Notes under the pieces: generated by a model
Database searches by the model: none
Told to the model about the DNA's origin: nothing
The model's input: only the letters and a program-made list of their open reading frames with translations
Made by a program: the position numbers and the translations under genes
Source of the DNA: Tritrichomonas musculus
Taxonomy: Eukaryota > Parabasalia > Tritrichomonadida > Tritrichomonadidae
Length of the DNA: 64,000 nucleotides
NCBI GenBank assembly: GCA_039105265.1
Contig: JAPFFF010000008.1
Coordinates: 4,154,001 to 4,218,000, forward strand
Reading direction: 5' to 3'
Shown: positions 10,407 to 20,945 of the stretch, in pieces
How the letters are laid out: each line of letters starts with the position of its first letter
Numbering within the stretch: the stretch's first letter is position 1

Positions 10407-12272
10407 TCGGGTGGTGAAAAAGTTCGTGCGTTTTAAATAACTCTTTCAATTATAGACCATTTTTATAATTCATAGGTAATTAAAATGCTAATTTATGTGC
10501 TTCAATTTTTTATTTGAAAATATTGGTTCTTTATCAAGCACACACAGAAATATTTTGAATTTAAAAAACATAGGCCAAATTAATTTTTTCAAAAATGAAA
10601 GTTTGCAAAATAATAAGATAACTTCGCATATAGATAATATTCTCATATGATTAATATACTATGGCATATGCTACTTATAACTATATATCAAATGTTTCGA
10701 TTATATAATTTTATATATATTAAATTTGATTTTTTTAAAAAACCAAACAATAGTGAAGTGAAAAAAATTGGCAAAAAAATCTAAATTAAATTGGTGAAAT
10801 AAATTAGATTTAATATAATTATTTTTATGTTATTATATATATATTATTTATTTATTATTTTGGAGGATTTATTATTTGTGCATTGATTTATGGTTGCCAT
10901 TAAATAGCATATATAATAAAAACTATATGAACCATCATTTTAAGCGCAAGTAAAAATTGAATCAATATTTAATATAATATTGCACAACTATATTTAAATA
11001 ATTATCAAATTAATTTCATATGAATATCATTCTACTCAAAAAACTTGTATTAGTTTTATTTTATCAAAAATTAATTTTCTCACAATTTTTTATATTGAAT
11101 TTAAATATATTTTTTTGTTTCTTCTTTTGGTTATTTATGCAAATGATAAAATTATAATTGCTTTATAAACATAAATAAATATTATGATATAAAAATAAAT
11201 CGAATATTTCTTTTAAATATCTAGTTATATTAATTATTTTTCTTGAACATTGCTTTTTAACCTATATCATTAAGAGGTGGGGGAGCAAAATTTTTTTTTA
11301 AATCAGTTCAAAATTATAATATAAATTCTTATATATATATGGTAAATTAAATCACAAGTTTCAAGATGATTGGACTGGCGCATTCCAAAATCAAAAAATA
11401 AAAAAAAAATTCTGGTGCTATATGGTCAGAAAAACAATTATTATAGTTAATTTGTTCTCAGTTTGGAATTGGCCAGCGTTTTATTTGTTATATTTTAATA
11501 TTATTTTATTTAAATATTACTATTTTTATTTGATTCGTCAAAACTAGATTTTCTTTTATCTTTGAGAAGAATTTCGTAAATCATTACACATGCAATATTT
11601 ATCTATAATTTTTTTCATTTAAAAATTATTAATAATAGTATTTGAAGAAATAATATATTTTAAAATTGTTTTTATATAATAAATATATTATATTTTTTAT
11701 TATAACATATTTTTATATCGAGATAAATATATTTTAATGATAAATAAAAACTTCATATTTAATCAAGTTAGGCATAAAATATACGGATTAAATAAAATAA
11801 AATAAGTTTTCATACTTATTCTTCCAATAACAAGAAATAAATCTTTTTTTATACTGTTAAAATTGGTATTTTTTTAAATAAAAAATACGTTATTTTTGGC
11901 TCCCCCACATCTTATCATTAAAAGATTATTTTATTTACCATAACCAAGGTAGCTCGAATATAACTTATATCAACATAAATTTAGCAAATAATAATATAGA
12001 TATTTATGATAAAATAATGAAAAAATATTTTGAATTCATTGAATTATTACATCAAAAATTGATAATAAAATCAGTTTTGAAAGATATTTTGTAAAAAAAT
12101 TAAGGGCACTTATTTTGAAACAATAATATGTTAAGGTTCTAATTGATACTGAATCTTTAAAATTTACTAACATATTATATACTTCATATAGTTTATTTAT
12201 ATATAATAAATTAATAATTTCATTTGATAATCAGTGAGTTTTACAAATCGCACGAACTTTTTCACCACCCGA
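10407..12272. mobile_element. Mariner-type DNA transposon remnant, 24-bp TIRs, TA target duplication
   Basis: The ends are perfect 24-bp inverted repeats beginning TCGGGTGGTGAAAAAG (10407-10430 and 12249-12272). Each is flanked by TA (10405-10406, 12273-12274), the Tc1/mariner target duplication. The TIR resembles the GGTTGGTGCAAAAG type of animal mariner ends, as recalled from family knowledge. The 1,866-bp body has no transposase-sized reading frame, so it is non-autonomous or fully decayed. A second TIR element is nested at 11273-11912. Confidence 0.8.
11273..11912. mobile_element. Nested 640-bp TIR element (TA-flanked)
   Basis: The ends are AGAGGTGGGGGAGC and, inverted, AGATGTGGGGGAGC (13 of 14 identical), flanked by TA at 11271-11272 and 11913-11914. 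The interior is AT-rich and non-coding. It lies wholly inside the mariner-type element, so it inserted later. A Tc1/mariner-superfamily MITE is the simplest reading. Confidence 0.65.
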
Positions 12273-12365
12273 TAAAAAGATTTGTTTTTTCAATTATTTT
12301 CATCCAAAGTAATATTCATCTTTAATTATTTTGCTATTTCAAGTTGTATAACTGAAATAAACTCC

Positions 12366-12561
12366 TTTATAAGCCAAAAATCGTTAAAAAATTGAGATAA
12401 TGCCCCTCTCAGAAAAAGTTTAGTATTTCTGAGTAAATTTCGATTATTCTGAGGTTTACATTTGACACTTTATCGTAAAAATAATTGAAAAAAAATATTT
12501 TATGTTTTTTATATCACATATCATTTTAGTTTGCTGTTATTTAACGTTCTGGATTTGTACC
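12366..12561. mobile_element. Degenerate copy of the TTAA-flanked GGTACAAATC repeat family
   Basis: The right end reads AACGTTCTGGATTTGTACC followed by TTAA (12562-12565), the inverted form of the family end seen at 25480, 51468 and 52075. The family core CCCCTCTCAGAAAAAGT lies at about 12402-12420. The left end is degenerate, so that boundary is approximate. The copy lies immediately upstream of the broken kinase gene. Confidence 0.5.
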
Positions 12562-12648
12562 TTAAAAGATGAAATCTCAAAATTTAACTTTTTATATAAC
12601 AAAATGAACAAATTTTTTATACATTGATGATGAAATCTAGTTTTTTAA

Positions 12649-14966
12649 CTTTTTTTTAAGAATTATTTAGATAATTTTATATATCTTGATCAATATCAAA
12701 TTTTATTTCTAATCGGAGAAGGGGCATTTAGTAAAGTATATCGTGTTAAAGACTTGAAAACAAATGAATTTTACGCTGCGAAAATATGCAATTTTATGGT
12801 AGATGAAGAAACAAAAGATTCCCAAGAAACCCTTTTATTGTTCCGGGAAGTCAATCTTATGTCGTTATTAAATCACCCTGCCATTATCAAATTCATCGGC
12901 TATTCTCAAAATGTTTTTGATGGAGATCCTTGTCCTATTATTCTTACTGAGTTTGCGTCCAACGGATCACTACGGAGTCTTATTGAAATGGAACAATCCG
13001 GTCTTTCACCACCAGAATGGAATGAAACTAAAAAGCTCATAATAATCTACGGAATTGCTGCTGGAATGTCATATTTGCACTCCAACAAAGTTCTTCATCG
13101 AGATCTCAAACCAGAAAACATACTCATCGATGATTTTCTTCATCCAAAAATCTCAGATTTCGGACTTTCTAAAATTCTTGATTTTCTGAGCGTTTCAATG
13201 ATTGTCCAATCGCAGAAGGGAACAAAAGGAACGCCTATTTACATGTCTCCAGAGGCCTTCGAAGAAGAATACTCAAATGCCAGCGATGTGTACGCGTTTG
13301 CTATTATAGTTTATGAGATAGTCTCAGGAGAAAGACCATTTAATTTATGAAAATTTACTCAAAAATAAAAGAAGGTTATCGGCCAGAATTGAATTCATGC
13401 ATCCCTGAGGAGTATCGGGAGTTGATCGAAAATTGTTGGGCTCAATCACCTGATGACAGACTCTCGTTCGATGAAATAGTTAACTGTTTGAAAACTAACG
13501 AGGATTTCATAACGGATTTGATCGATAAAAATGAGTTTCTTGATTACGTTGACTTCATTGATGACGCGAAAAGTTCATTTGAAAAGTCCAAGCAGATGTT
13601 CCATTTTGATGATTTTATCAAAGCGCATGGCCGAAATAAAGTTTTGCAAAAAGTAACATTAACCTCAAGCATGGAAGAAACAAATGATAAATATTTAAAA
13701 AGGTCGGTTAAAAACGCTGCTAAACTCAAAGAAGAAGAATCAGATGAAGATCAAAATAAACATAGAAAAGGTAAAAAAGAATCAGATGAAGATCAAAACA
13801 AGCCAATAAAAGATAAAAAAGAATCAAATGAAAGCAAAAATAAGCACAAAAAAGATAAAAAAGAATCAAATGAAGATCAAAAAAAGCTCAAAAAAGTTAA
13901 AAAAGAGTCAAATGAAAGCAAAAATAAGCACAGAAAAGATAAAAAAGAATCAGATGAAGATCAAAATAAGCCAAAAAAAGATAAAAAAGAATCAAATGAA
14001 AGCAAAAATAAACGCATAAAAGTTAAAGAAGAATCAATTGAAAGCTCTGATAAACCAGATAAAATTAGAGAAGAATCGAACGAAAGTATAAATAAATTAG
14101 ATAAAGTTAAAAAAGAAGGCACTAATGATTACAATTCAATGAATGAAGACATACCTAATAATAGTGAAAATGAAGAATCCATTTCAGAAGCAGAAGATAC
14201 AAATAGCAAACAAGTTAAATCGATTATATTTGATAAAACTCAAATTCCATTTTACTCTCCTGATTTTGATGATCTTAATGAAGAAAATCAGAACCTTGTT
14301 AATCGAACAACCAACGACAAAGAAAATCAGTTTATTGTTGGTAAGAATTTGATTGAAGGACTCCACGATTTCTCGCAGAACATTTCCGTTGGTATGAAAT
14401 ACTTAATGAAATCCGTTTCGAATCGATGTATAAATGCAATCTGTTACTATATTCGCATTCTTATCAAGGGAAAACTTGTTTTACAAGATCTTGAGAAAGC
14501 CGATGAATATCTCCAAAATATTAAAAAAGATATCGGAGGTCTTTATTACTACTTTTTAGGAAAAATTCTTTATAAAAAGAGCCAATATAAAAATGCAAAG
14601 AAATCATTTGATAAAGGTGCATCAAAGAAGAATTTAGAATGCATGTATGAATCTGGTAAAATGTTATTTTTAGGTGAAGGAGTTTCAAGAAACATTAAAA
14701 AAACTTTAGCATTAATTGAAACTTCTAAAAAGAAAAATTTCGAGAAAAGTGAACATTTTCTGACTACGTTTCAAAAATTAGCAAAGCTTGAAGGATTTAA
14801 TAATCTTCCTTCATACACACAATTCCTTTTCATTTCTAATGTGATTAAAAACCTTAAGAGAAACAATAATAGCCAATCGGAAGACTTAATTCTCAATAAA
14901 ATTGATATTGGATATTCAAAAACTGAAATGTTGTTTTTCAATGAATCTCTTAAAACTGAAATGTAG
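12649..14966 (+). pseudogene. TKL kinase with KE-rich repeats and Sel1-like tail, frame-disrupted
   Basis: The kinase glycine loop IGEGAFSKVY is encoded at about 12712-12741, upstream of any ATG in that frame; the frame opens after a TAA at 12646. An ATG pair at 12627-12632 is one base out of frame across a poly-T run, which suggests an N-terminal frameshift. HRDLKPEN and DFG follow. The frame then stops at 13348-13350 after GERPFNL, while the rest of the kinase C-lobe (IYSKIKEGYRPEL, then CWAQSPDDRLSF) continues in the frame starting at 13347. After the kinase come nine 14-residue K/E-rich repeats and a Sel1-like helical region (about 14380-14780). The paralogue at 17202-20018 has the same order, kinase then linker then Sel1, in one frame. 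This is probably a recently inactivated gene, or two sequencing errors in homopolymers. The 3' end overlaps the next LRR frame by 26 bases. Confidence 0.75.
13735..14112 (+). repeat. 42-bp tandem repeat, about nine units, inside the kinase gene
   Basis: The encoded unit is about 14 residues, for example KESNESKNKHKKDK, repeated about nine times with D/N and E/K changes. The result is a highly charged, probably disordered linker between the kinase and Sel1-like regions. Confidence 0.85.
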
Positions 14967-15957
14967 TAATGCTTTTGATGGAGTTGTATCACTTGAAATT
15001 ACTGGTGATATTAAATGTATCCGTTCAGAATCATTTAAAGTATGTTATTCACTTACGAAAATAACAATTCCTTCTTCAGTAACCAAAATTGAATCCTATG
15101 CTTTCTTAGGATGTTCATTTCTTACACAAATATCAAATCTTTCATCTGTAACTGAGATTGGATATTATGCTTTCGATGGATGTTCATCACTTACACAAAT
15201 ATCAATACCTTCTGTAACATTAATTGAAGAGTATACTTTTTCTGGATGTTATTCACTTACTCAAATTACTCTTTCTTCATCTCTACAAAAAATTGGAGAT
15301 TATGCTTTTTATGAATGTAAATCACTTGCACAAATATCATTTCCATCTTCAGTAAATAAAATTGGAAAATATGCTTTCTATGAATGTTCATCGCTTAAAG
15401 AAATATCAATTCCTTATATAAGAGAGATTGAATCTTATACTTTTTCAGAATGTACTTCACTTATTCAAATAACAATTCCTTCTTATGTAAGTTCAATTGG
15501 AAGTAGTGCCTTTAAATATTGTTCTTCGCTTAAGGAAATATCAATTCCTTCTTCTGTACGTTCAATTGGAGATTGTGCTTTCGAAGGATGTTCATCACTT
15601 ACACAGATTTCAATTCCTTCTTCTGTAACTGAAATTAAAGAATGTACTTTCCTTTCATGCGAATCACTTAAAAAAGTTACATTTTTAGAACCTTCTTCTG
15701 TAACATCATTTGGTAAAAGTGCATTCAGTGGTTGTAAAAATCTTAGTCAAATATTGATTCCTTCTTCAGTAAAATCAATTGAAGATAATGCTTTCAGTTA
15801 CTGTTCTTATCTTATGAAATTAACAATTCCTTCTTCCGTAACTTCATTAGGAAAAGATGTTTTCAAGGATTGTAATTATCTTACACTATCAATTCCTTCT
15901 TCTTTAGATATACAAAATAAAGGAATTGATCCAAAAATCAAAATAATTAGAATTTAA
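14941..15957 (+). CDS. BspA-like leucine-rich-repeat protein
   Basis: From the ATG at 14941 this encodes 338 residues made of about 13 LRR_5/BspA-type repeats of roughly 23 residues. The recurrent pattern is IPSSVTSIGxxAFxxCSSLTQIS. This class (Treponema/Bacteroides BspA-like) is a very large family in trichomonads and includes surface adhesion candidates. No signal peptide or membrane segment is visible here, and the C-terminus simply ends after the last repeat. The reading frame is open further upstream to a TTG at 14902 and overlaps the end of the kinase-Sel1 frame by 26 bases in another frame. The LRR block may therefore be a separate gene, or the former C-terminus of that kinase split off by a frameshift. 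No clear initiator motif lies just before 14941, which favours the fusion idea slightly. Confidence 0.75.
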   Translation: MNLLKLKCSNAFDGVVSLEITGDIKCIRSESFKVCYSLTKITIPSSVTKIESYAFLGCSFLTQISNLSSVTEIGYYAFDGCSSLTQISIPSVTLIEEYTFSGCYSLTQITLSSSLQKIGDYAFYECKSLAQISFPSSVNKIGKYAFYECSSLKEISIPYIREIESYTFSECTSLIQITIPSYVSSIGSSAFKYCSSLKEISIPSSVRSIGDCAFEGCSSLTQISIPSSVTEIKECTFLSCESLKKVTFLEPSSVTSFGKSAFSGCKNLSQILIPSSVKSIEDNAFSYCSYLMKLTIPSSVTSLGKDVFKDCNYLTLSIPSSLDIQNKGIDPKIKIIRI

Positions 15958-16181
15958 TGATTAAGTTAAATTAATTAATTTTTTTTATTCATAGATTTTT
16001 ACTAAGCATAAATGTATTGTTTTTGGACAATTAGCATTAATTATTTCTTGACTTTAACTTGTTATTCATGTTTCTTGAATAGACATTCATTCTAGTGAGT
16101 GAAAATTGTTTATTTTTAAATATAAGATCTTTTGTAGATGTTTCTGGAATAAATCATGAAATTCACATGATTCTTCTTAGG
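15958..16181. other. Short AT-rich spacer
   Basis: No feature is visible between the LRR gene and the surface-protein relic on the other strand. Confidence 0.4.
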
Positions 16182-16568
16182 TCAAAGCAATTTTCTAACT
16201 TGTGTAAATTTTCTAACTTGTGTAAATTTTCTAACTTGTGTAAATTTTGTTGGCAAAGAAAACACAAAAGATTTTGAAAATTTTTTAGACAGAGAAAAAT
16301 GATTGGATTCAGAAAAACCGTTTGTTTTTTCGAAAGGTTTTGAAAAAGAAAACACAAATGAATTTGAAAAAGGTACAGAAATAGAAAATACATATGATTG
16401 ACTAAAATCAACAGTTGGGTGTGGCGTTGGAGTATTAATATCAGGATGAAATTTTTCAGTGTAAGCATCATCACAAGTTGGAAGTTTAAAAGCATCAGAA
16501 TAACAACCTTGATCAGCAGTACAAGTATCATTATTACAACCATAAGCAGTACCATTTATTTCACCATC
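16182..16568 (-). pseudogene. C-terminal fragment of a cysteine-containing surface-type protein
   Basis: On the bottom strand the frame from 16568 down to the stop at 16182-16184 starts DGEINGTAYGCNNDTC, continues with two more cysteines (QGCYSD, PTCDD), then becomes a Ser/Phe-rich low-complexity tail (SNSFVFSFSKPF type). It ends in three KFTQVR repeats created by an 18-bp tandem duplication. There is no start codon, no N-terminal domain and no membrane anchor, so it is a fragment. The Cys-rich module followed by an S/F/P-rich stalk recalls trichomonad surface proteins, possibly GP63-like, but this is a weak guess. Confidence 0.5.
16191..16244. repeat. 18-bp tandem repeat, exactly three units
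   Basis: The unit TTTTCTAACTTGTGTAAA is repeated three times without change. It lies at the 3' end of the bottom-strand surface-protein fragment. Confidence 0.95.
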
Positions 16569-16598
16569 TCAATAATCTTATTTTAGTCATCAGTTTTT

Positions 16599-16706
16599 CT
16601 TTATCTAATATGTTTAACGAATGTTATTAGACCAAACATGATCATAAATTAATTTCAAAAATTAAAAATAGGATGGGATGTCATTCGTTAAACATATTAG
16701 ATAAAG
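16599..16706. repeat. 25-bp perfect inverted repeat with 58-bp loop
   Basis: The arms at 16599-16623 and 16682-16706 (beginning CTTTATCTAATATGTTTAAC) are perfect reverse complements. This is a small MITE-like hairpin. A shorter ATTAACGAAT word near 16751 may be a related fragment. Confidence 0.8.
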
Positions 16707-17201
16707 CAAAATTTGTCACCTTTATTGTTGATACATTTTTTCATGATGAAATTAACGAATAGAGATATAACTATTCGAAATCTCTCAGAAAAAGATTTTT
16801 ATGTAAATTCTCTTTTTTTATTCGAAATATATAAATTCTCTCAATTATATAATTGTAAAAATGACTCAAGAATTTCAAGTTCAGCTTAAAACAGCAGCTC
16901 ACATATGGCGTATAATATAGGAGTAGGAATTATTACACTGACCCTATGCACCAGATAAAATTCGATACTCACAGATAATAATCAAATTATTAAATTAATT
17001 AACATTAATTTTTATTATATTTAATAAAAAAATACTAGTAATTAAATAAATAGAATCCAAAAGATTTTAAAAAATATTATAATTATATTTCTATTCAAAA
17101 TCGACCAAATAATATACAGCGATTGTATAGAGTGGTTTCGGCAAAATTACGGATTTGACAACGGCACTCTCCAACTACGGCCTACGGCCGTAAGTGTTAA
17201 T
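16707..17201. other. Intergenic DNA, no gene seen
   Basis: AT-rich, with a slightly GC-richer patch at 17125-17190 that includes a CGGCCTACGGCCG palindrome-like word. No reading frame of note is present. Confidence 0.5.
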
Positions 17202-20018
17202 TTAAAATTTAAAATAAAACCAAGTTGATAGCGTATAATTACTTCTTCTGTGTATAACATGAACCATTCCATTATTATTAATTTGCTCATTTATCAAATC
17301 GATACAAAAATCTTTTCCTTGCGGATAATTATTTCTGAAAAAGGAAATTGCAATTTTATCCAATTTGTCTCTTTGGCCAATTATAGCCAATTCTTGTTGA
17401 AGTTTTTCTTTACTTTTCAACCACCACTCATCATTACTAAATGAATCAAAGATGATATTTGGTTTACAAATCTGAGCCACAAAATTTTTTTTATCAAAAA
17501 ACCACGCAGTCACAACCAAGACGCTTTCATCGTTCTCCAACGCATTTAGAAGGAGTTGCTCACTATATTCATAACCACCAACATATTCTTGCTTACCTTT
17601 TCTTTCCTTTAACAAGTCTAATTCATGCTGAACTTCTTCTCTGTTTTTTTTAAAATAAATGTTTTCAGAGCATTTTCCAGGAAATCTATGCATAAAAGCA
17701 GACTTGAAATAATAATAATAATAATAATAATAATAAGAATGGTTGGTTGATGTTCTTCTTGATAACGCAAAAACACATCCATTCGAATCTCTTTCTTGAA
17801 TTAAAAGAGATTCACAATTTTCAATTCCTTGCGGGAAAAAGATTTTTTTGTTTTGGCTTCGAACTTTGAGCTTGTCAAGTTCGACATTGAATTCAATATA
17901 ATTCACAATCCTTTTCCCTTCATCGCATAGCAAATCATCAACATTGTTGAAAGGAAAATAAAAACGATGATTACAATCGTCCGATAATATTATTAATGGC
18001 TCGTTTTGCTTAATCTGTTGATTTATTATATTTCTAACATTATCAATTCCTTGTGGCAAATTTTCATCAGTCAAAAACTCACAATGATTTTGTGGTTTAT
18101 TTTGATCAGAATTTAATTTTTCAATATTTATTAATTCTGAACGATTTTGTGATTCATTTGGATCAGAATTCAAATCATTATTATTCAATAATTTTAATTC
18201 TTTTGAATTAGAATTTATATTTTCATCAGTCAACAACTCAGAATGAGTTTTTAGTTCATTTTGATCATAATTAAAACTTTCATTATTTAATAATTCTGAA
18301 TGATTTTGCAATTCGTTTGGATCAGAAATAAAATTCTCATTATTTAATAATTCAGAATGTTTTTGAAGTTCATTTGAATTAGAATCCATGTTTTCATTAT
18401 TTACTAATTCCGAGCGATTTTGCATTTCATTCGAATTCAACATTTTTAATTGATTTTGTAATTCGTTTGGATCAGAAATTATTTTTTCATTTGTGTAATT
18501 GTATTGGATTTCATTTAAAGTTACAGTTTGCGTCACCATGTTAAATTCTCTTTTGGTAACATTAACCATATCATCTTCCTTATCGTTATCATCATTTATT
18601 ACATTATTAAGGATCTTTTTATATAATTTACTTGCCTTGTCTTTCAATTCTGGATCATCAGAGAATGTTGCTTTTTTACAAAACATCAAAGTGTCACTAC
18701 TTCTTTTTAATTTTGAGTACTTAAAGCATGCTTTATCATATCTTAATTCAGCAGCAGCCTTGAAAAATCTTAGTGCATCAATTAGATTTCTTTCAACAAA
18801 TTGACCTTCTTCCAATAACAAACCGTATTCATACTTAGCTTCTTTATTGTTATAATAACAAGCTTTTTTAAGATACTTTAAATAATCAGGGATGTTTTGT
18901 TCACCACCGATTCCATTCAAACACATTCTTGCATAGTTCATCATTCCTTCAATATTTGTCGAATCGGCTGATTTTTTGAACAACAATCTTGCTTCACTCG
19001 GATTCTTTACACAACCGATTCCGGCCTCAAGTTGATAAGCCTGATTATTTAACTTCTCCTGATCGAAATTATTCTTATAATCAAGAGTTGTTGCCTCAAA
19101 TGTATCAGACTCAAACGAAGCCAAATATTCATCGATATATTTAATGTATTCATAATAGACTTCTTCATTTATTTCATCAGTGATGAATTCATCATTATTT
19201 TTCAATTCTTCTTTGATTTCATCAAATGTCGGACGTTCTGAAGGTTCTTGAGACCAGCAGCTTTCAATCAAGCTTTGATAACAGTCTTCAATTAGTCCAT
19301 CGAATTCAGGACGAAATCCATTTTTCACTTTTTGAAACAACATAAATAGATTATCACCTTTAAAAGGCTGCTCATTCACAATTAATTCATATGCAATTAA
19401 AGCAAATGCATATACATCACCGGCTTTAGAATATTGCAAATCATTGATGATTTCAGGAGCCAAAAATAAAGGCGTTCCTTTTAATTGGCTTGATTCATCT
19501 CCTGTTTGCTCGAATTTAGAAATTCCGAAATCACAAATTTTAGGATTCAATGATTCATCAAGTAAAATATTTGCCGGCTTAAGATCTCTGTGAAGAATGT
19601 CATTTGAATGAAGAAATGACATGGCCGATGAAATTCCATACAAAATTATTAACTTTTTAGTATCATCGAATTCTGGCGGAGCTTCATCGTCAAATGATAA
19701 TTGTAGTAAGTTTTCTAAAGTACCGTGTGGCAAATACTCAGATACAATGACTGGTTTCTGCTCGTTTTGAAAATTTTTTTTACTAAATCCAATATATTTA
19801 ATTATTGATGGATGGTTGATTTTGGCCATTATGTTAATTTCGCGTAATAAATCTTCAAGCATTTCTGAATTATCAGCTATAACGTTTAATGATTCTTTCG
19901 CTGCATAAATACATTTTAATCTAATTGATTGGATTTTATAAACAACACCAAAAGCACCTTTACCTATATCTCCCAATTTGTAATAATTCAATAGATCTAA
20001 ATTGATGCCGCTTCGCAT
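17202..20018 (-). CDS. TKL-family protein kinase with Sel1 repeats and a C-terminal repeat domain
   Basis: A 938-residue protein. The kinase domain (about 13-275) has the glycine loop IGKGAFGVVY (18-27), K41 in AAKE, HRDLKPAN (143-150), DFG (163-165), APE (187-189) and ERPTF, so it should be active. A linker (280-320) leads into Sel1-like repeats (about 324-437), which usually act as protein-interaction helices. Next is a stretch (about 513-650) of degenerate repeats built on SDPNELQNHSELLNNEN. The C-terminal 285 residues contain four copies of a novel-looking repeat of 75-80 residues with motifs PQG(I/K), SVxVxxRR and FYFK. A (TAA)n microsatellite encodes nine tyrosines inside it. The ATG at 20016-20018 lies 17 residues before the glycine loop, as in related kinases. 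It is the intact paralogue of the broken kinase at 12649-14966 but on the opposite strand. Its substrate is unknown. Confidence 0.88.
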   Translation of the reverse strand: MRSGINLDLLNYYKLGDIGKGAFGVVYKIQSIRLKCIYAAKESLNVIADNSEMLEDLLREINIMAKINHPSIIKYIGFSKKNFQNEQKPVIVSEYLPHGTLENLLQLSFDDEAPPEFDDTKKLIILYGISSAMSFLHSNDILHRDLKPANILLDESLNPKICDFGISKFEQTGDESSQLKGTPLFLAPEIINDLQYSKAGDVYAFALIAYELIVNEQPFKGDNLFMLFQKVKNGFRPEFDGLIEDCYQSLIESCWSQEPSERPTFDEIKEELKNNDEFITDEINEEVYYEYIKYIDEYLASFESDTFEATTLDYKNNFDQEKLNNQAYQLEAGIGCVKNPSEARLLFKKSADSTNIEGMMNYARMCLNGIGGEQNIPDYLKYLKKACYYNNKEAKYEYGLLLEEGQFVERNLIDALRFFKAAAELRYDKACFKYSKLKRSSDTLMFCKKATFSDDPELKDKASKLYKKILNNVINDDNDKEDDMVNVTKREFNMVTQTVTLNEIQYNYTNEKIISDPNELQNQLKMLNSNEMQNRSELVNNENMDSNSNELQKHSELLNNENFISDPNELQNHSELLNNESFNYDQNELKTHSELLTDENINSNSKELKLLNNNDLNSDPNESQNRSELINIEKLNSDQNKPQNHCEFLTDENLPQGIDNVRNIINQQIKQNEPLIILSDDCNHRFYFPFNNVDDLLCDEGKRIVNYIEFNVELDKLKVRSQNKKIFFPQGIENCESLLIQERDSNGCVFALSRRTSTNHSYYYYYYYYYFKSAFMHRFPGKCSENIYFKKNREEVQHELDLLKERKGKQEYVGGYEYSEQLLLNALENDESVLVVTAWFFDKKNFVAQICKPNIIFDSFSNDEWWLKSKEKLQQELAIIGQRDKLDKIAISFFRNNYPQGKDFCIDLINEQINNNGMVHVIHRRSNYTLSTWFYFKF
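17709..17737. repeat. (TAA)n microsatellite in coding sequence
   Basis: About nine trinucleotide units encode a polytyrosine run on the bottom strand within the C-terminal repeat domain of the kinase. It is likely length-variable without breaking the frame. Confidence 0.9.
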
Positions 20019-20264
20019 AAATAATACCCAATTTTTCCTCTTTTTTTAATAAAACTATTTTATCTTATAGTTCTCTCAAATTTGAAAGGCAGTTTAGAAA
20101 ACATCCTTTGAAAATATAACAAAAACAAAAATATTTTTATCTTCAAATTTTCTACATTAATATTCTAATAATTTATATTTTTATATTATTAATTATTAAC
20201 TCTTTCTAATATTTAGCATCAATACTGGATAATAATAACAACAAACTTTAAAAAACGAATTGAT
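20019..20264. other. Upstream region of the kinase gene
   Basis: AT-rich. No perfect TCA-Y-W initiator was found close to the ATG. Confidence 0.35.
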
Positions 20265-20640
20265 TAATCCCTTTCTTTATGAGCAAAATTTTTAACAATT
20301 TTTGCAAAAACACCAACCGAAACAATTTTCACTGGAAGTGATACTTCTTTTAAATAAGTACAACAATCGAAGGCTTTACCACCAATTGATGCCACAGAAA
20401 AAGGAATTATTACTTCTAACAATGATTTGCAATTTTGAAATGTATATTCTTTTATTTTAGTTACATTTGAAGGAATTTATATTATTTCCAGCGATGATCA
20501 ATTACTGAATGCTTTAGTTCCAATTGATTTAACAATTGATAGAATTTAAATAAATTTTAATGGCTTGCATCTTATAAATACTTCTTCTTTAATTAATGTA
20601 GTAGGAGAAGTAAATGTTATTTGTTCTATTCATAAGCATG
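20265..20640 (-). pseudogene. BspA-like LRR relic
   Basis: The bottom strand translates into recognisable LRR_5 units, for example PSNVTKIKEYTFQNCKSL and SVASIGGKAFDCCTYL. They are interrupted by several in-frame stops, with no start or terminal domain. It is a decayed fragment of the same family as the gene at 14941 and lies just upstream of the kinase gene in the same orientation. Confidence 0.75.
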
Positions 20641-20945
20641 AATTGAAGAAAACCTTTGGGATATTATTCTATGTTCCAAAATTTTTCGATTAATTTCAGA
20701 TTGTTTTTCATTTCAAATTTTGTATCGATTTTAATCCTTTATTCTCTTTCGGATTGCCTTAATATTTTTTTCATCAATAAGTTAATTAATATTCGATTTA
20801 TCAAGCATTTTTTTTTAATTACAATATTTCAATATATACTGCAATATATTTACACTTTTTTTAAATGGATTAGAAAAAATGTTTATAGTCCAAATAAATA
20901 TAAATATTTTTAATTAGAGTGATTTATTTTGTATTTATATTAGTT
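20641..20945. other. Intergenic DNA, no gene seen
   Basis: AT-rich and T-rich on the top strand. An 85-codon frame at 20656-20913 is hydrophobic by composition only. Confidence 0.5.

Noticed and set aside
16163-16555. A 130-codon Leu/Ile/Val-rich bottom-strand frame
   Set aside because: A different bottom-strand frame gives the plausible Cys and S/F-rich surface-protein text; the hydrophobic one is its frame shadow.
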